Below are positions 1-9,378 of a DNA stretch of 64,000 bases, one piece after another. The notes beneath the pieces are model-generated. The model saw nothing but the letters and a program-made list of their open reading frames with translations, was not told the DNA's origin and made no database searches. The DNA is from Hyphomicrobium sp. Its GTDB lineage: Bacteria > Pseudomonadota > Alphaproteobacteria > Rhizobiales > Hyphomicrobiaceae. The stretch's first letter is position 1, and every line of letters starts with the position of its first letter. The stretch covers positions 1 through 64,000 of the forward strand of contig JASBTM010000012.1 in the NCBI GenBank assembly GCA_030148425.1, read 5' to 3'. A program made the translations under genes and the position numbers.

Positions 1-3000
1 TCTTATCTGTCGCCGATGATCACCAGCGTGATCCGCACCGGCACCGGCGATCTCAGCCTTCTCGCTGGCGGCAACTACAATCAGAACTCACTCTACGGCA
101 TCTACACGGCAGGCACGCAATCCGCGGCGATCCGCGATGAGAACGGCGCCAACCGTTACAATCTACCGCGCGGACAATGGGACCCGGATCTCGACTGGTC
201 GGGCGTCAGTCCAGTGCTGGGTCCGTATTTCGGTAGCTATTCGCCGGACTATGAAGCGCTGGTCACGGGCGACAATTATCAAGCCTGGTATCCCGAGCAC
301 GGCGGCAATCTTCTCGTCGCCGCTCAGGGTAACATGGCTGGCGTCATCCAGAACGGCACAAGCTTAACTGGGTACCATCCAGGCCCAAATCTCAGCAATC
401 TTGTCGGCAACTGGCTGTGGCGCCAGGGCGGCGCGGAGGGCGGACAGAAGACGGCGTGGTGGATCAACTTCGGCACCTATGCCTCGCCCTACAACATTAC
501 GACCTATGACTTCATCCCCCAGATGCCGGCGTTCTCGGGCTTTGGAGCATTGGGTGGTGGCAATGTAGCAGTCAGGGTCGGAGGAAATGCCGGTGTCCAG
601 TCGAGCCGCGGGGAAGCCACGTTCCAAAGCAGCCAGGGATTGAATATCGCAGTCGGCTCGACCGGTCGCGTGTTGGCCGATGGCAGCATCGTTCGCACCG
701 GCGGCGGCGACATCTCCGTCGACGTGGGCGGAGCGATCAACCCTATGCATCCAAGGGAGAATGCGAGCGGCCCTGCTGGGCTTCAGAACGATCTCAACGG
801 CGCTCTGATTAACCTGCGTGGCGCGGTGGATGTCCGCGCGGGATCGATGGGACGGATCGACCTCACATATGGCGCAGCCAACGCCTCAGATCCGCGCGCA
901 CCGGATGCATTCGCCGCCAACAAAGGTGTGGCGAGCGGCGGCATGGTGCTGGTGCTGGGCGATGCAGCCACCCGCTTCTCAGCGCGTGGCGACCTTGTGC
1001 TCGGCGGCGTGGTCGATGGCGGGCTGGGACCAACGGTCATGAGCACGCCGTACACCAAGGATGGCGAAGACTATGCCGGCGGTGGCTATAGCGCCTTCTC
1101 GCTCTGGACGCCTGCGACCGCAATCGATCTCTTCTCCGCAGGCGGAAATCTGACACCCTTCGCGCGCAGAACCGCGACAGGGAACGCCTACTCGAACGAT
1201 CAGGGCGCTAGCGCGCTGCTTCCGGCACGGCTGCATGTCGTAGCAGCCTCGGGAAGCATCTATATTAATGGTCAAGACAGTGAAAGCAAACGCGACAGCT
1301 ATCTGGTTCCGGCCAAGACGGTGCAGGTCGAATTCCTTGCCGGACAATCGATCTTTGGCGATGGCACCGGTTTCCATCCGAGCACATCTAGTCCGGATGA
1401 AATGACCAGTCCGCAAAAGCCTTATTTCTATGCGGGCTGGAAGAATGAAGGTGAAGATCTTGCTTACATCCGGCCCAGTAATGGCCTTATCGATGGCCTG
1501 CTTGGAAACGACCACGATCCTTTGCGTTTTTACGCGGTCAACGGCGATCTCATCGGACTGACGAGCGGGCAGCTCAATCCCGCAACGTCGACTTCTCCGA
1601 CCCGGTATTACGCCGCAAAGCCGGTGTGGATGCAGGCCGGCCGCGATATCGTCAATGCCGGCGGGTTCTTCCTGCACGACAACGCTGACGATTTCTCGCT
1701 CGTCTCGGCGGGACGCGACATCATCTATGCCAATGTCGATATCGCGGGCCCCGGCGGGCTGAATGTATTGGCCGGCCGCAACATCTATCAGGCCGACAAG
1801 GGTTCGATTACGTCGATCGGCGCGGTCGCACCTGGCGATAATCGTCTTGGTGCGAGCATCTTCCTGCAGGCCGGAGCCGGCACGCAGGGACCAGACTATG
1901 CGAAATTGGCCGCGCTCTATCTTGATCCCGCCAATCTCGCAGCGACAGGCGTGCCGCTCGCTGACCAAAAAGGCAAGGTCGCCAAGACCTACGAGAAAGA
2001 ACTCGTGGCATGGCTCAACGAGAGCTACGGCTTCAGCGGGTCGATCGAGGAAGCACGCGCCTATTTCAATAGCTTGAAACCAGACCGCCAGCAGGTGTTC
2101 CTCCGTAGCGTGTATTTTGCGGAATTGCGTGAAGGCGGTCGCGAGTACAACGATCCGAAGAGCAGCCGTTACGGCTCTTACTTGCGCGGCCGCAGCGTCA
2201 CCGAGGCGTTGTTCCCGGCAACAGACACGAACGGCAATCCGCTCACTTACGCGGGCAACATCACGATGTTCGGCGGATCGGGCGTACGCACCAATTTCGG
2301 CGGCGATATCCAGATGCTCGCTCCGGGAGGCCAGATCGTCATCGGCGTCGAAGGTCTCGTGCCGCCGCCAAGCGCTGGCATCGTCACGCAGGGATCGGGC
2401 AACATCCAGCTCTACTCGAAAGGTTCGATCCTGCTAGGCCTGTCGCGCGTCATGACGACCTTCGGCGGCAGCATTCTTGGCTGGTCGGCCGAAGGCGATA
2501 TCAACGCCGGTCGCGGCTCCAAAACGACGGTCCTCTATACGCCGCCGAAGCGGATCTACGACAATTATGGTCATGTGACGTTGTCACCGAATGCGCCGTC
2601 TGCAGGCGCCGGTATCGCCACGCTTCCGTTCCCGGACGTCGCTCCTGGTGATGTCGACTTGATCGCGCCTCTCGGCACGATCGATGCGGGCGAGGCCGGT
2701 ATCCGCGTAGCGGGCAACGTCAACCTCGCAGCACTGCAGATCGTCAACGCTGCGAACATCCAAGTGCAAGGCGCGACGAGCGGCATCCCCGTTGTGCAGC
2801 CACCGAACATCTCGGGTCTGACGCAGGCGACAAATGTTGCGAGCGCGACGGCGAAGGACACAGCGCCCGTCGGCCAAGGCGCGGCCACCGATCAGCCGTC
2901 GATTATTATCGTCGAGGTGGTGGGATATGGTGGTGAGGGGAGCAATCAGCCCGCGCCAAACGACAAGAAGAAACAGAAAGAGACCTACGATGTTAATAGC

Positions 3001-3093
3001 CCCTATCAAGTTCTCGGCGTCGGAGCATTGACCGAAAACCAAGTCGACGGACTTGCAGAAGAGAAGAAAGTGCGGAGAGCAAATTCGCACTAA
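1..3093 (+). CDS. Filamentous haemagglutinin-family exoprotein, C-terminal part (5' end outside window)
   Basis: The frame is open from the first base and ends at a TAA at 3091-3093. About 1030 residues are visible, and the true start lies upstream of the window. The protein is rich in Gly, Ala, Asn and Ser with short alternating hydrophobic stretches such as GRDIVNAGG and AGRDIIYANVDI, typical of a secreted right-handed beta-helix. The very end carries IIIVEVVGYGG followed by a charged tail, which resembles the C-terminus of large FHA-family proteins (DUF3739 type). By family it should be a surface or secreted adhesin exported by two-partner secretion. No TpsB/FhaC-like transporter gene is present in this window. 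It sits 280 bp upstream of a second surface protein. The family call is firm; the ligand is unknown. Confidence 0.8.
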   Translation, partial: SYLSPMITSVIRTGTGDLSLLAGGNYNQNSLYGIYTAGTQSAAIRDENGANRYNLPRGQWDPDLDWSGVSPVLGPYFGSYSPDYEALVTGDNYQAWYPEHGGNLLVAAQGNMAGVIQNGTSLTGYHPGPNLSNLVGNWLWRQGGAEGGQKTAWWINFGTYASPYNITTYDFIPQMPAFSGFGALGGGNVAVRVGGNAGVQSSRGEATFQSSQGLNIAVGSTGRVLADGSIVRTGGGDISVDVGGAINPMHPRENASGPAGLQNDLNGALINLRGAVDVRAGSMGRIDLTYGAANASDPRAPDAFAANKGVASGGMVLVLGDAATRFSARGDLVLGGVVDGGLGPTVMSTPYTKDGEDYAGGGYSAFSLWTPATAIDLFSAGGNLTPFARRTATGNAYSNDQGASALLPARLHVVAASGSIYINGQDSESKRDSYLVPAKTVQVEFLAGQSIFGDGTGFHPSTSSPDEMTSPQKPYFYAGWKNEGEDLAYIRPSNGLIDGLLGNDHDPLRFYAVNGDLIGLTSGQLNPATSTSPTRYYAAKPVWMQAGRDIVNAGGFFLHDNADDFSLVSAGRDIIYANVDIAGPGGLNVLAGRNIYQADKGSITSIGAVAPGDNRLGASIFLQAGAGTQGPDYAKLAALYLDPANLAATGVPLADQKGKVAKTYEKELVAWLNESYGFSGSIEEARAYFNSLKPDRQQVFLRSVYFAELREGGREYNDPKSSRYGSYLRGRSVTEALFPATDTNGNPLTYAGNITMFGGSGVRTNFGGDIQMLAPGGQIVIGVEGLVPPPSAGIVTQGSGNIQLYSKGSILLGLSRVMTTFGGSILGWSAEGDINAGRGSKTTVLYTPPKRIYDNYGHVTLSPNAPSAGAGIATLPFPDVAPGDVDLIAPLGTIDAGEAGIRVAGNVNLAALQIVNAANIQVQGATSGIPVVQPPNISGLTQATNVASATAKDTAPVGQGAATDQPSIIIVEVVGYGGEGSNQPAPNDKKKQKETYDVNSPYQVLGVGALTENQVDGLAEEKKVRRANSH

Positions 3094-3373
3094 TATCCAA
3101 GCATGCAGTGCTGCTCGCCCAGCATCCGTTTCCTGTAATCGGAGCGCCGTTCAAAACGTCGGCCGTCTCGGCCGACATCAAGATGTGCCGCGATTGATCG
3201 CCTGCAGCGTACTCATACTGAAACTTAATCATGGATCGCGATAGTCTGCGGTAACAGCAATAATTCGAGTCGCCTTGGACTTGGCCTTGCTGGACGCGCG
3301 TTGCACGCGCGTGGCGGAGTAGGCCGACAATTGCCTTTCTCCAGTCAAAGTGAGCTTGGTGGGGGAAGCGCCA

Positions 3374-6292
3374 ATGACGAAACCAGGTGCAGTGGGCGAC
3401 GCCGTTGCTGTGAGATATCGCCGATACTTGTTTCTAACGACGGCAATTGTCGCGCTTGCCTGCGCAGACGCCGGCTCGCGACCGGTGTGCGCGCAATCGG
3501 TGACGGGCAACAACGTGTCTCCGGGCCCTGTTCAGACGCCGAACTGGTCAGTCGGCAGTGACCTCTTCATTGGCAGCGGAGGCAACGGCACGCTTGTCAT
3601 CCAGGATGGCGGCACGGTCTCCAATAATACGGGCTTCATCGGCAATGGTTCCTCCGAGCAGGGGGAGGTCACTGTCTCTGGCCATGATGGTAGCGGTAAC
3701 GCGTCGACCTGGACCAATAACGGTGACCTCGTCGTTGGGCAGTCTGGAACGGGTACGCTTCTCATCGAAAATGGCGGGGTGGTCAGCAATGCTGACGCCT
3801 ATATCGGCGCCGATACGGGTGTCCAGGGCACCGTCACCGTCTCGGGCCGGGACGTCAACGGCAATGCCTCGACCTGGACAAGCACCGGGCAGGTCTACAT
3901 TGGCGACAGCGGCATCGGAGCGCTCAACATCAATGATGGTGGTGTGGTCAACAGTGCATTGGCCAGCATCGGCAACAGCAGCGGCGGCGTGGGGTCGGTC
4001 ACCGTCTCCGGCCACGACAGCAACGGCCATGCTTCGACCTGGAATAATACCAATCAGATCTATGTTGGAGCGAGCGGCACCGGCACGCTCCTCATCGAAG
4101 ATGGCGGGTTGGTGAATAGTGGGCAGGGCGTTATCGGCAGCAGCCTCGGCGCCAACGCGGTCACCGTCTCGGGCCGTGACGTTAACGGCAATGCCTCGAC
4201 CTGGAACGCTGCGAACAACATCTACGTGGGATTTTCGGGCAACGGCACACTCACGGTCTCGGACGGCGCCGCGGTGGCAACCAGTGCGAACGGCGGCGGC
4301 GCTGCATCGGTCTTTATCGGCTACATGAACGGCGGCACGGGCACGGTCAATGTCTCGAGCAGCACGGGCAATGCCTCAAGCTTGACTGCGACCGACCGCA
4401 TTGATGTTGGTTACAATGGCACCGGCACGATGACCGTTGAAAAAGGCGGCTTCGTCAGCGCGGGTAGCGATATTCACATCGCTTACGGCCCTGCGAGCAG
4501 TGGAACCCTCCATCTCAACGGCGACGCGACCGGGCGCGGCATTGCCGAAACCGGCTCGGTGATCAAGGGAATTGGCACCACCGCTATCCTCGACCTCAAT
4601 GGCGGCATTCTGCGCGCGAACCGAGATGAGGCCAATTTCCTGAACGGCTTCACGACACTGACTGTGGCATCCGGAGGCGCCTGGTTCGATACCAACGCAC
4701 ACGACATCGGTATCGGCACAAATTTTTCCGGTTCATCGAACTTCAACAAGCTCGGTCTTGGTCAGCTGACGCTGACAGGCGACAGCTCCGGCTTCACTGG
4801 CGCATCGACCGTCTCGGCCGGCACTCTCGCCGTGAATGGCGTGCTGGGCGGCAGCATGTTGGTGGATACGGCTGGTCGGCTCGTGGGGACGGGCCGCGTC
4901 GGCAACGTCCTCAATACTGGCATCGTCGCGCCGGGCTATGGGGGCGCCATGGGCACACTCACCGTCCAGGGCAACTATGTCAGCAATGGAGGCCGCCTCG
5001 AAATCGCGACCGTTCTGGGCGACGACAGTTCGCAGACCAGCCGCCTGGTGGTCAACGGCACGACCTCAGGCATCACCCAGGTCGGGGTCGTCAATCGCGG
5101 CGGCCTTGGCGGACAGACGGTGGAGGGCATCAGGATCGTCGAGGTCGACGGGGCGTCGAATGGCAGCTTCCTGCTCAACGGCAACTATGTTTTTCACGGC
5201 GCACAGGCGGTGACCGCCGGTGCGTATGCCTATCGTCTCTACCAAGGCGGCGTCTCCACTCCCACCGACGGAGACTGGTATCTGCGTTCAGCTTTGCTCG
5301 ATCCGGGCACGCCAAGTGGACCAGGCGAACCAGCGCCGACGCCGCTCTATCAGCCCGGCGTGCCGGTGTACGAAGCCTATACTGCCAATCTGCAATCGCT
5401 CAACACCTTGCCAACGCTTCAACAACGTGTCGGCAACCGCACATGGGCGCCGGGCGCCGATGCGGACGGCAACGGAATGTGGGGTCGTATTGAAGGCGCG
5501 CACAGTCACTTCGACGATGCTGCGGCCTCGACGACGGGCCTGAGCCAGAGCATCGATACCTGGAAGATGCAGGTGGGCGCGGATAGGGTATTTGTCGATC
5601 CCAACAGAGTTGGCCGTTTGGTTGCGGGCGTCAACGTCTTCTACGGCGAGGCCAACAGCCAGATCCGCTCAGTTTTTGGCGACGGTACGGTGAATTCCGA
5701 CGGCTACGGCCTTGGCGCGACACTGACCTGGTATGGCAACGACGGCTTCTATGTCGATAGTCAGGCGCAGGTCATCCGCTATGACAGTGACCTCACTTCC
5801 GACTATCTCGGCAGGCTCTCGCACGACAATGGTGGCTACGGCCAGGCGTTCAGTATCGAGACTGGCAAAAGGTTGTCGGTCGGCAATAACCTTGGCATCA
5901 CGCCGCAATTCCAGATGGTCTATTCCAACGTCCACTTTGATCGTTTCACCGATCCGTCCGAGGCTGTCGTTTCGGCCGACGGGAACGACAGCCTGAAGAC
6001 ACGCTGGGGTGTCGCGCTCGATCATCGGAACGTATGGGAAGGCGGTCGCAGCCACGTCTACGGAATTGCCAATGTCAGCTATGAATGGCTGGATGGCATG
6101 CATACCCTCGTTTCGGGCACGCCCATCATCAATGCCAACGATCGGCTGTGGGGTGAACTCGGTCTGGGTGCGAGCTTGAACTGGCGCGAGAACCTTACTC
6201 TTTATAGCGAGGTCTCTGGCGACAGTCCGTTCAGTGACTTCGGCAACAGCTATATCCTCAAGGGCAACGTCGGCCTCCGCCTGCAGTTCTGA
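3374..6292 (+). CDS. Autotransporter with repeat passenger and C-terminal beta-barrel
   Basis: About 972 residues. A GTG at 3350 is in frame, but the ATG at 3374 has a GGGGGAAG ribosome site 3 to 10 bases upstream, so I chose it. The N-terminus has a basic segment, a hydrophobic stretch (LFLTTAIVALACA) and a likely signal-peptidase site near VCA/QS. Residues about 40 to 400 are a Gly/Asn/Ser/Thr-rich passenger with tandem units carrying VTVSG, ASTW and GTLLI motifs. Residues about 400 to 600 contain the GGxWFDTN and LTLTGDSSGFTG signatures usual in autotransporter-associated strands. The last 270 or so residues are an amphipathic beta-barrel ending LRLQF with terminal Phe, as expected for type Va secretion. 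The function is probably adhesion; the ligand cannot be read from sequence. Confidence 0.88.
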   Translation: MTKPGAVGDAVAVRYRRYLFLTTAIVALACADAGSRPVCAQSVTGNNVSPGPVQTPNWSVGSDLFIGSGGNGTLVIQDGGTVSNNTGFIGNGSSEQGEVTVSGHDGSGNASTWTNNGDLVVGQSGTGTLLIENGGVVSNADAYIGADTGVQGTVTVSGRDVNGNASTWTSTGQVYIGDSGIGALNINDGGVVNSALASIGNSSGGVGSVTVSGHDSNGHASTWNNTNQIYVGASGTGTLLIEDGGLVNSGQGVIGSSLGANAVTVSGRDVNGNASTWNAANNIYVGFSGNGTLTVSDGAAVATSANGGGAASVFIGYMNGGTGTVNVSSSTGNASSLTATDRIDVGYNGTGTMTVEKGGFVSAGSDIHIAYGPASSGTLHLNGDATGRGIAETGSVIKGIGTTAILDLNGGILRANRDEANFLNGFTTLTVASGGAWFDTNAHDIGIGTNFSGSSNFNKLGLGQLTLTGDSSGFTGASTVSAGTLAVNGVLGGSMLVDTAGRLVGTGRVGNVLNTGIVAPGYGGAMGTLTVQGNYVSNGGRLEIATVLGDDSSQTSRLVVNGTTSGITQVGVVNRGGLGGQTVEGIRIVEVDGASNGSFLLNGNYVFHGAQAVTAGAYAYRLYQGGVSTPTDGDWYLRSALLDPGTPSGPGEPAPTPLYQPGVPVYEAYTANLQSLNTLPTLQQRVGNRTWAPGADADGNGMWGRIEGAHSHFDDAAASTTGLSQSIDTWKMQVGADRVFVDPNRVGRLVAGVNVFYGEANSQIRSVFGDGTVNSDGYGLGATLTWYGNDGFYVDSQAQVIRYDSDLTSDYLGRLSHDNGGYGQAFSIETGKRLSVGNNLGITPQFQMVYSNVHFDRFTDPSEAVVSADGNDSLKTRWGVALDHRNVWEGGRSHVYGIANVSYEWLDGMHTLVSGTPIINANDRLWGELGLGASLNWRENLTLYSEVSGDSPFSDFGNSYILKGNVGLRLQF
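3668..4507 (+). repeat. Five tandem passenger repeats of about 55 residues
   Basis: Units begin with VTVSG (or VNVSS) at 3668, 3833, 3998, 4160 and 4346, so the period is 165, 165, 162 and then 186 bases. Each unit contains NASTW or a variant, a (V/I)YVG-SGTGTL block and an IG-turn near its end. A half unit precedes the first copy. The DNA is diverged between copies, which points to an old duplication maintained for structure rather than a recent slippage event. Confidence 0.85.
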
Positions 6293-6365
6293 TTGCGGGC
6301 GGACACCGCTAAACAGGCTGTGTGCTTCTGCCGTTGTGAGACAGGTCTCTCGAAATCGGCAAAAA

Positions 6366-7280
6366 TTATGAGGTTAGAGCTGGAACGAGAGGATCGGTCG
6401 TAACCATACGTCCCGCGCATCGAAGAAGCGCGTGGGCGATTGGAGATAACGGATCTCGCTCCGAAACTACGATGCCGATCGATTGACTGTGTTCTGGGCC
6501 GACGAGCTCGACTAGCGCAAGTTCTCGGCAGCCTCGGAAGATGTAGGAGAAGCTGTGCGGAATTATACTTGCCCACTCACCGGTGCAGACGTGCGAGCAG
6601 ACGGCGAGATACGAGTTGGATGTAACGGATGGCGTGAGCTTAATCCCAAGAGATTGGGCAAAGTTATTGAGGATACGCCTGTTCTGCATGCTCTCGTTGA
6701 GAAGACATAGATTTTCTGCCGCTGCGTCGTGCCAGGATACAGAAGACCTCTGAGCGAGCGGGCTATCGATATGCGTGACCAAAAGATACCTCTCATCGTA
6801 GAGCGGGATCTTTCGCACTTTTGTAAGTGGTTCGTTTTCGAGATATGTGATCCCAGCATCCAACTCGAACTTATCGATGCCGACCTGAATCTCCGCCGAA
6901 GTCAGTGAAAGTACATTCACCGAGAGGCCTGGATACTGAGCGCAAAACGGCGCCGTCAATTTTGCGACTGCAGGCATCGCTGCCGGTATGACACCGAGGC
7001 GCAGAGTGCCCGTTAAACCCGAGCGCAGTCCTGCAACATCCTGCTTTAAGTTCTCGTAGTCCGATACGATATGAGCGGCCCATGCCGCTACGCGTTCGCC
7101 CTCAGGAGTGAGCCCGATGAATCTGGGTCCCCGAAGCACAAGGGGCATGTCCAGCTCTCGTTCCAGTGCCTTGAGGCCGGACGATAGGGTGGATTGAGTG
7201 ACACAGCAGCTTTCCGCCGCGCGCGTAAAATGTTTCTCACGAGCAAGAGCCAGCAGATAGCTCATCTGGCGGACGAACAT
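6366..7280 (-). CDS. LysR-family transcriptional regulator beside formate dehydrogenase
   Basis: About 304 residues starting MFVRQMSYLLALAREKHF. Two upstream in-frame ATGs exist (7304 and 7286), but the ATG at 7280 has GGGAG six bases upstream and matches the usual N-terminus of this LysR subgroup. The N-terminal winged helix-turn-helix (FTRAAESCCVTQSTLSSGLKALE) is followed by a type-2 periplasmic-binding-like effector domain. It is divergent from NAD-formate dehydrogenase, an arrangement that in other methylotrophs and autotrophs goes with formate-responsive LysR proteins such as FdsR. I infer that it controls the adjacent fdh gene and itself. A perfect palindrome lies 16 to 33 bases upstream of its start. 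Confidence 0.88.
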   Translation of the reverse strand: MFVRQMSYLLALAREKHFTRAAESCCVTQSTLSSGLKALERELDMPLVLRGPRFIGLTPEGERVAAWAAHIVSDYENLKQDVAGLRSGLTGTLRLGVIPAAMPAVAKLTAPFCAQYPGLSVNVLSLTSAEIQVGIDKFELDAGITYLENEPLTKVRKIPLYDERYLLVTHIDSPLAQRSSVSWHDAAAENLCLLNESMQNRRILNNFAQSLGIKLTPSVTSNSYLAVCSHVCTGEWASIIPHSFSYIFRGCRELALVELVGPEHSQSIGIVVSERDPLSPIAHALLRCAGRMVTTDPLVPALTS

Positions 7281-7295
7281 CGCCATCTCCCACGA

Positions 7296-7313
7296 TATAG
7301 CCATACGGCTATA
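7296..7313. promoter_or_regulatory. Perfect 18-bp palindrome, candidate LysR operator in the LysR-fdh divergent region
   Basis: TATAGCC, four bases, GGCTATA: seven-base arms with no mismatch, just upstream of the LysR ribosome site. It contains an ATAG-N8-CTAT core, close to the T-N11-A type dyad that LysR proteins bind. The rest of the 345-bp intergenic stretch (7281-7625) shows a TTGACG at about 7422 without a good -10 and a short AGCCG/CGGCT hairpin near 7568. I could not place the fdh promoter with confidence. Confidence 0.5.
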
Positions 7314-7625
7314 ATAAAGGTCGAGATGCTGCGCAAGCCATATCCACTTCCTTCTTCGCTCATTCCGGCACGAAAGCCCGACAGCAATCGACGGGATCGA
7401 TCAGTCGAGAAATCCCCTCCGTTTGACGCTGGCTAGCGTGGGCATGAAAACTTGAGCGCTTGGTCGATCACAGAGCTTTCAAAAAGGCCGGCTGCCAAGC
7501 GAGGAAACGCAATAGGAATAAAGGTTGCGCTCGAAGGGCGTTGCCAGCATCCTTATTGAGCTCATCAGCCGTTCGGCTCGCCGCACGGAGCGTCTCCTCA
7601 TGTTGAATTCATCGAGGAATATGAG

Positions 7626-8825
7626 ATGGCTAAGATCGTATGTGTGCTCTACGACGACCCCGTCAACGGATATCCGAAATCCTACGCGCGGGACGACATC
7701 CCCAAAATTACGAAATACCCCGATGGACAAACGACCCCGACGCCGCAGGCGATCGATTTCGTTCCAGGGCATCTTCTCGGCAGCGTATCGGGCGAACTTG
7801 GACTTCGCAAATACCTAGAGAGCAATGGCCATACGCTGGTTGTCACCTCCGACAAGGATGGTGCCAATTCCAGACTGGACCAAGAACTACCGGACGCTGA
7901 GATCGTCATCTCGCAGCCGTTCTGGCCAGCCTACATGACGGCGGAGCGAATTGCGAAAGCGCCGAAACTGAAAATGATTGTTACTGCTGGCATCGGCTCC
8001 GATCACACCGACCTGCAGGCGGCCATGGATCGCGGCATTACCGTCGCAGAAGTCACGTACTGCAACTCCAACAGCGTCGCCGAGCATGTCGTCATGCAGA
8101 TGCTGTCGCTCGTCCGCAACTACATCCCCTCGTATAATTGGGTAATCAAGGGTGGGTGGAACATCGCCGATTGCGTTGAGCGATCTTACGACATCGAGGG
8201 TATGCACGTCGGTACAGTTGCGGCAGGCCGCATCGGCTTGCGCGTGTTGCGTCTGCTGAAACCCTTCGATGTGCATCTTCACTATATGGATCGCTACAAG
8301 CTGCCCGATGCAGTTGAAAAGGAACTCAACCTCACGCATCACACGAGCCTGGAAAGCCTCACCAAGGCTTGCGACGTCGTAACGTTGAACTGCCCGCTTC
8401 ATCCCGAAACCGAGCATATGATCAACGATAAGACGCTGAAAAATTTCAAGCGCGGCGCATACCTTGTGAACACAGCTCGCGGCAAACTCTGCGATCGGGA
8501 CGCCATCGTGCGCGCGCTCGAAAGCGGGCAGCTTGCAGGTTATGCGGGTGACGTTTGGTTTCCGCAGCCGGCGCCGCAAGACCATCCTTGGCGGAAGATG
8601 CCGCATCACGGCATGACACCGCACATTTCCGGCACGTCGCTTTCGGCACAAGCAAGGTACGCAGCCGGAACGCGGGAAATTCTTGAATGTTATTTCGACA
8701 AGAAGCCCATCCGCAACGAGTACTTGATTGTTCAAGGCGGCAAGCTCGCCGGTGTCGGCGCGCACTCGTATAGCGCAGGCAACGCAACTTCCGGCTCGGA
8801 AGAAGCCGCGAAGTTTAAACGCTAG
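7626..8825 (+). CDS. fdh: NAD-dependent formate dehydrogenase
   Basis: The 399-residue protein oxidises formate to CO2 with reduction of NAD+, the last step of C1 dissimilation, in the cytoplasm. It aligns without gaps over most of its length with the Pseudomonas sp. 101 enzyme as I recall it. The NAD fold motif is VGTVAAGRIG, with the specificity Asp in YMDR. Catalytic residues are in place: Asn in TYCNSNS, Arg in NTARGKL, Gln in FPQPAP and the catalytic His in TPHISGTS. It ends SEEAAKFKR, close to the reference C-terminus. The ribosome site GAGGAA is 9 bases from the ATG. The neighbours are a divergent LysR and a downstream HPP membrane protein. This is the metal-free homodimeric type, unrelated to the molybdenum FDHs. 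Confidence 0.97.
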   Translation: MAKIVCVLYDDPVNGYPKSYARDDIPKITKYPDGQTTPTPQAIDFVPGHLLGSVSGELGLRKYLESNGHTLVVTSDKDGANSRLDQELPDAEIVISQPFWPAYMTAERIAKAPKLKMIVTAGIGSDHTDLQAAMDRGITVAEVTYCNSNSVAEHVVMQMLSLVRNYIPSYNWVIKGGWNIADCVERSYDIEGMHVGTVAAGRIGLRVLRLLKPFDVHLHYMDRYKLPDAVEKELNLTHHTSLESLTKACDVVTLNCPLHPETEHMINDKTLKNFKRGAYLVNTARGKLCDRDAIVRALESGQLAGYAGDVWFPQPAPQDHPWRKMPHHGMTPHISGTSLSAQARYAAGTREILECYFDKKPIRNEYLIVQGGKLAGVGAHSYSAGNATSGSEEAAKFKR

Positions 8826-8839
8826 AGATCGACACAGGG

Positions 8840-8872
8840 AGGCGCGCAGTACTTTTCTGCCGCCTTCTTTGT
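8840..8872 (+). terminator. Likely terminator after fdh
   Basis: AGGCG-CG-CAG (8840-8849) pairs with CTG-C-CGCCT (8857-8865) around a seven-base loop, then TCTTTGT follows. The stem has a small internal bulge and the tail is only moderately T-rich, so read-through into the HPP gene is possible. Confidence 0.45.
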
Positions 8873-8892
8873 GATCGGCGCGCAAGGGCAGC

Positions 8893-9378
8893 ATGGACAA
8901 TATAGTCAGGCATCGTGCTCGGTTATCCGCAGCACCGTTTAGGGTCGCGGCTCTCGCCGGGTTCGGCGGGTTTCTCGCGATCTTTGCATTGGGCTACGCG
9001 CGCGATCTAACGGATTTCCCATTGCTGATTCCGCCATTCGGCGCGTCCTGCGTCTTGGCGTTCGGCTATCCTGCGAGCCCCTTCGCACATCCGAAGAATA
9101 TTATCGGAGGTCATTTCTTGTCTGCCGCCATCGGGCTTCTTGCATGTGCAGTCGCTGGATATGGCACCACCGGGGCTGCATTAGGAGTAGGCATGGCCAT
9201 TTGCGCAATGATGCTCTCTGATACGACCCACCCACCCGCAGGGGCCAATCCGGTCGTTGTGGCGATCTTAAAACCTGATCCCACTTTTTTGCTTTTACCG
9301 GTGTTGTTCGGGGCAGTAGCCATCGTTCTTATCGGGCGCGTATTCCATCGCGTCGCTAGTCCCGGCAAAGCGAAATAA
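8893..9378 (+). CDS. HPP-family integral membrane protein
   Basis: 161 residues with about four hydrophobic segments. The family signature DTTHPPAGANP sits at residues about 111 to 121 and LIPPFGASCVLAFGYP at about 40 to 55. HPP proteins are small membrane proteins; a plant and a cyanobacterial member have been linked to nitrite uptake, but most bacterial ones are uncharacterised. The gene starts 67 bases after fdh with a possible hairpin between, so it may be co-transcribed in part. A role in formate or nitrite movement would be speculation. Confidence 0.85.
   Translation: MDNIVRHRARLSAAPFRVAALAGFGGFLAIFALGYARDLTDFPLLIPPFGASCVLAFGYPASPFAHPKNIIGGHFLSAAIGLLACAVAGYGTTGAALGVGMAICAMMLSDTTHPPAGANPVVVAILKPDPTFLLLPVLFGAVAIVLIGRVFHRVASPGKAK

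Noticed and set aside
979-1968. 330-codon minus-strand frame inside the FHA gene
   Set aside because: Antisense shadow of a GC-rich coding region; the plus strand has the coherent beta-helix protein.
3668-4507. Regular repeats considered as a CRISPR array
   Set aside because: The repeats are 165 bp, in frame, diverged and coding for autotransporter passenger units.
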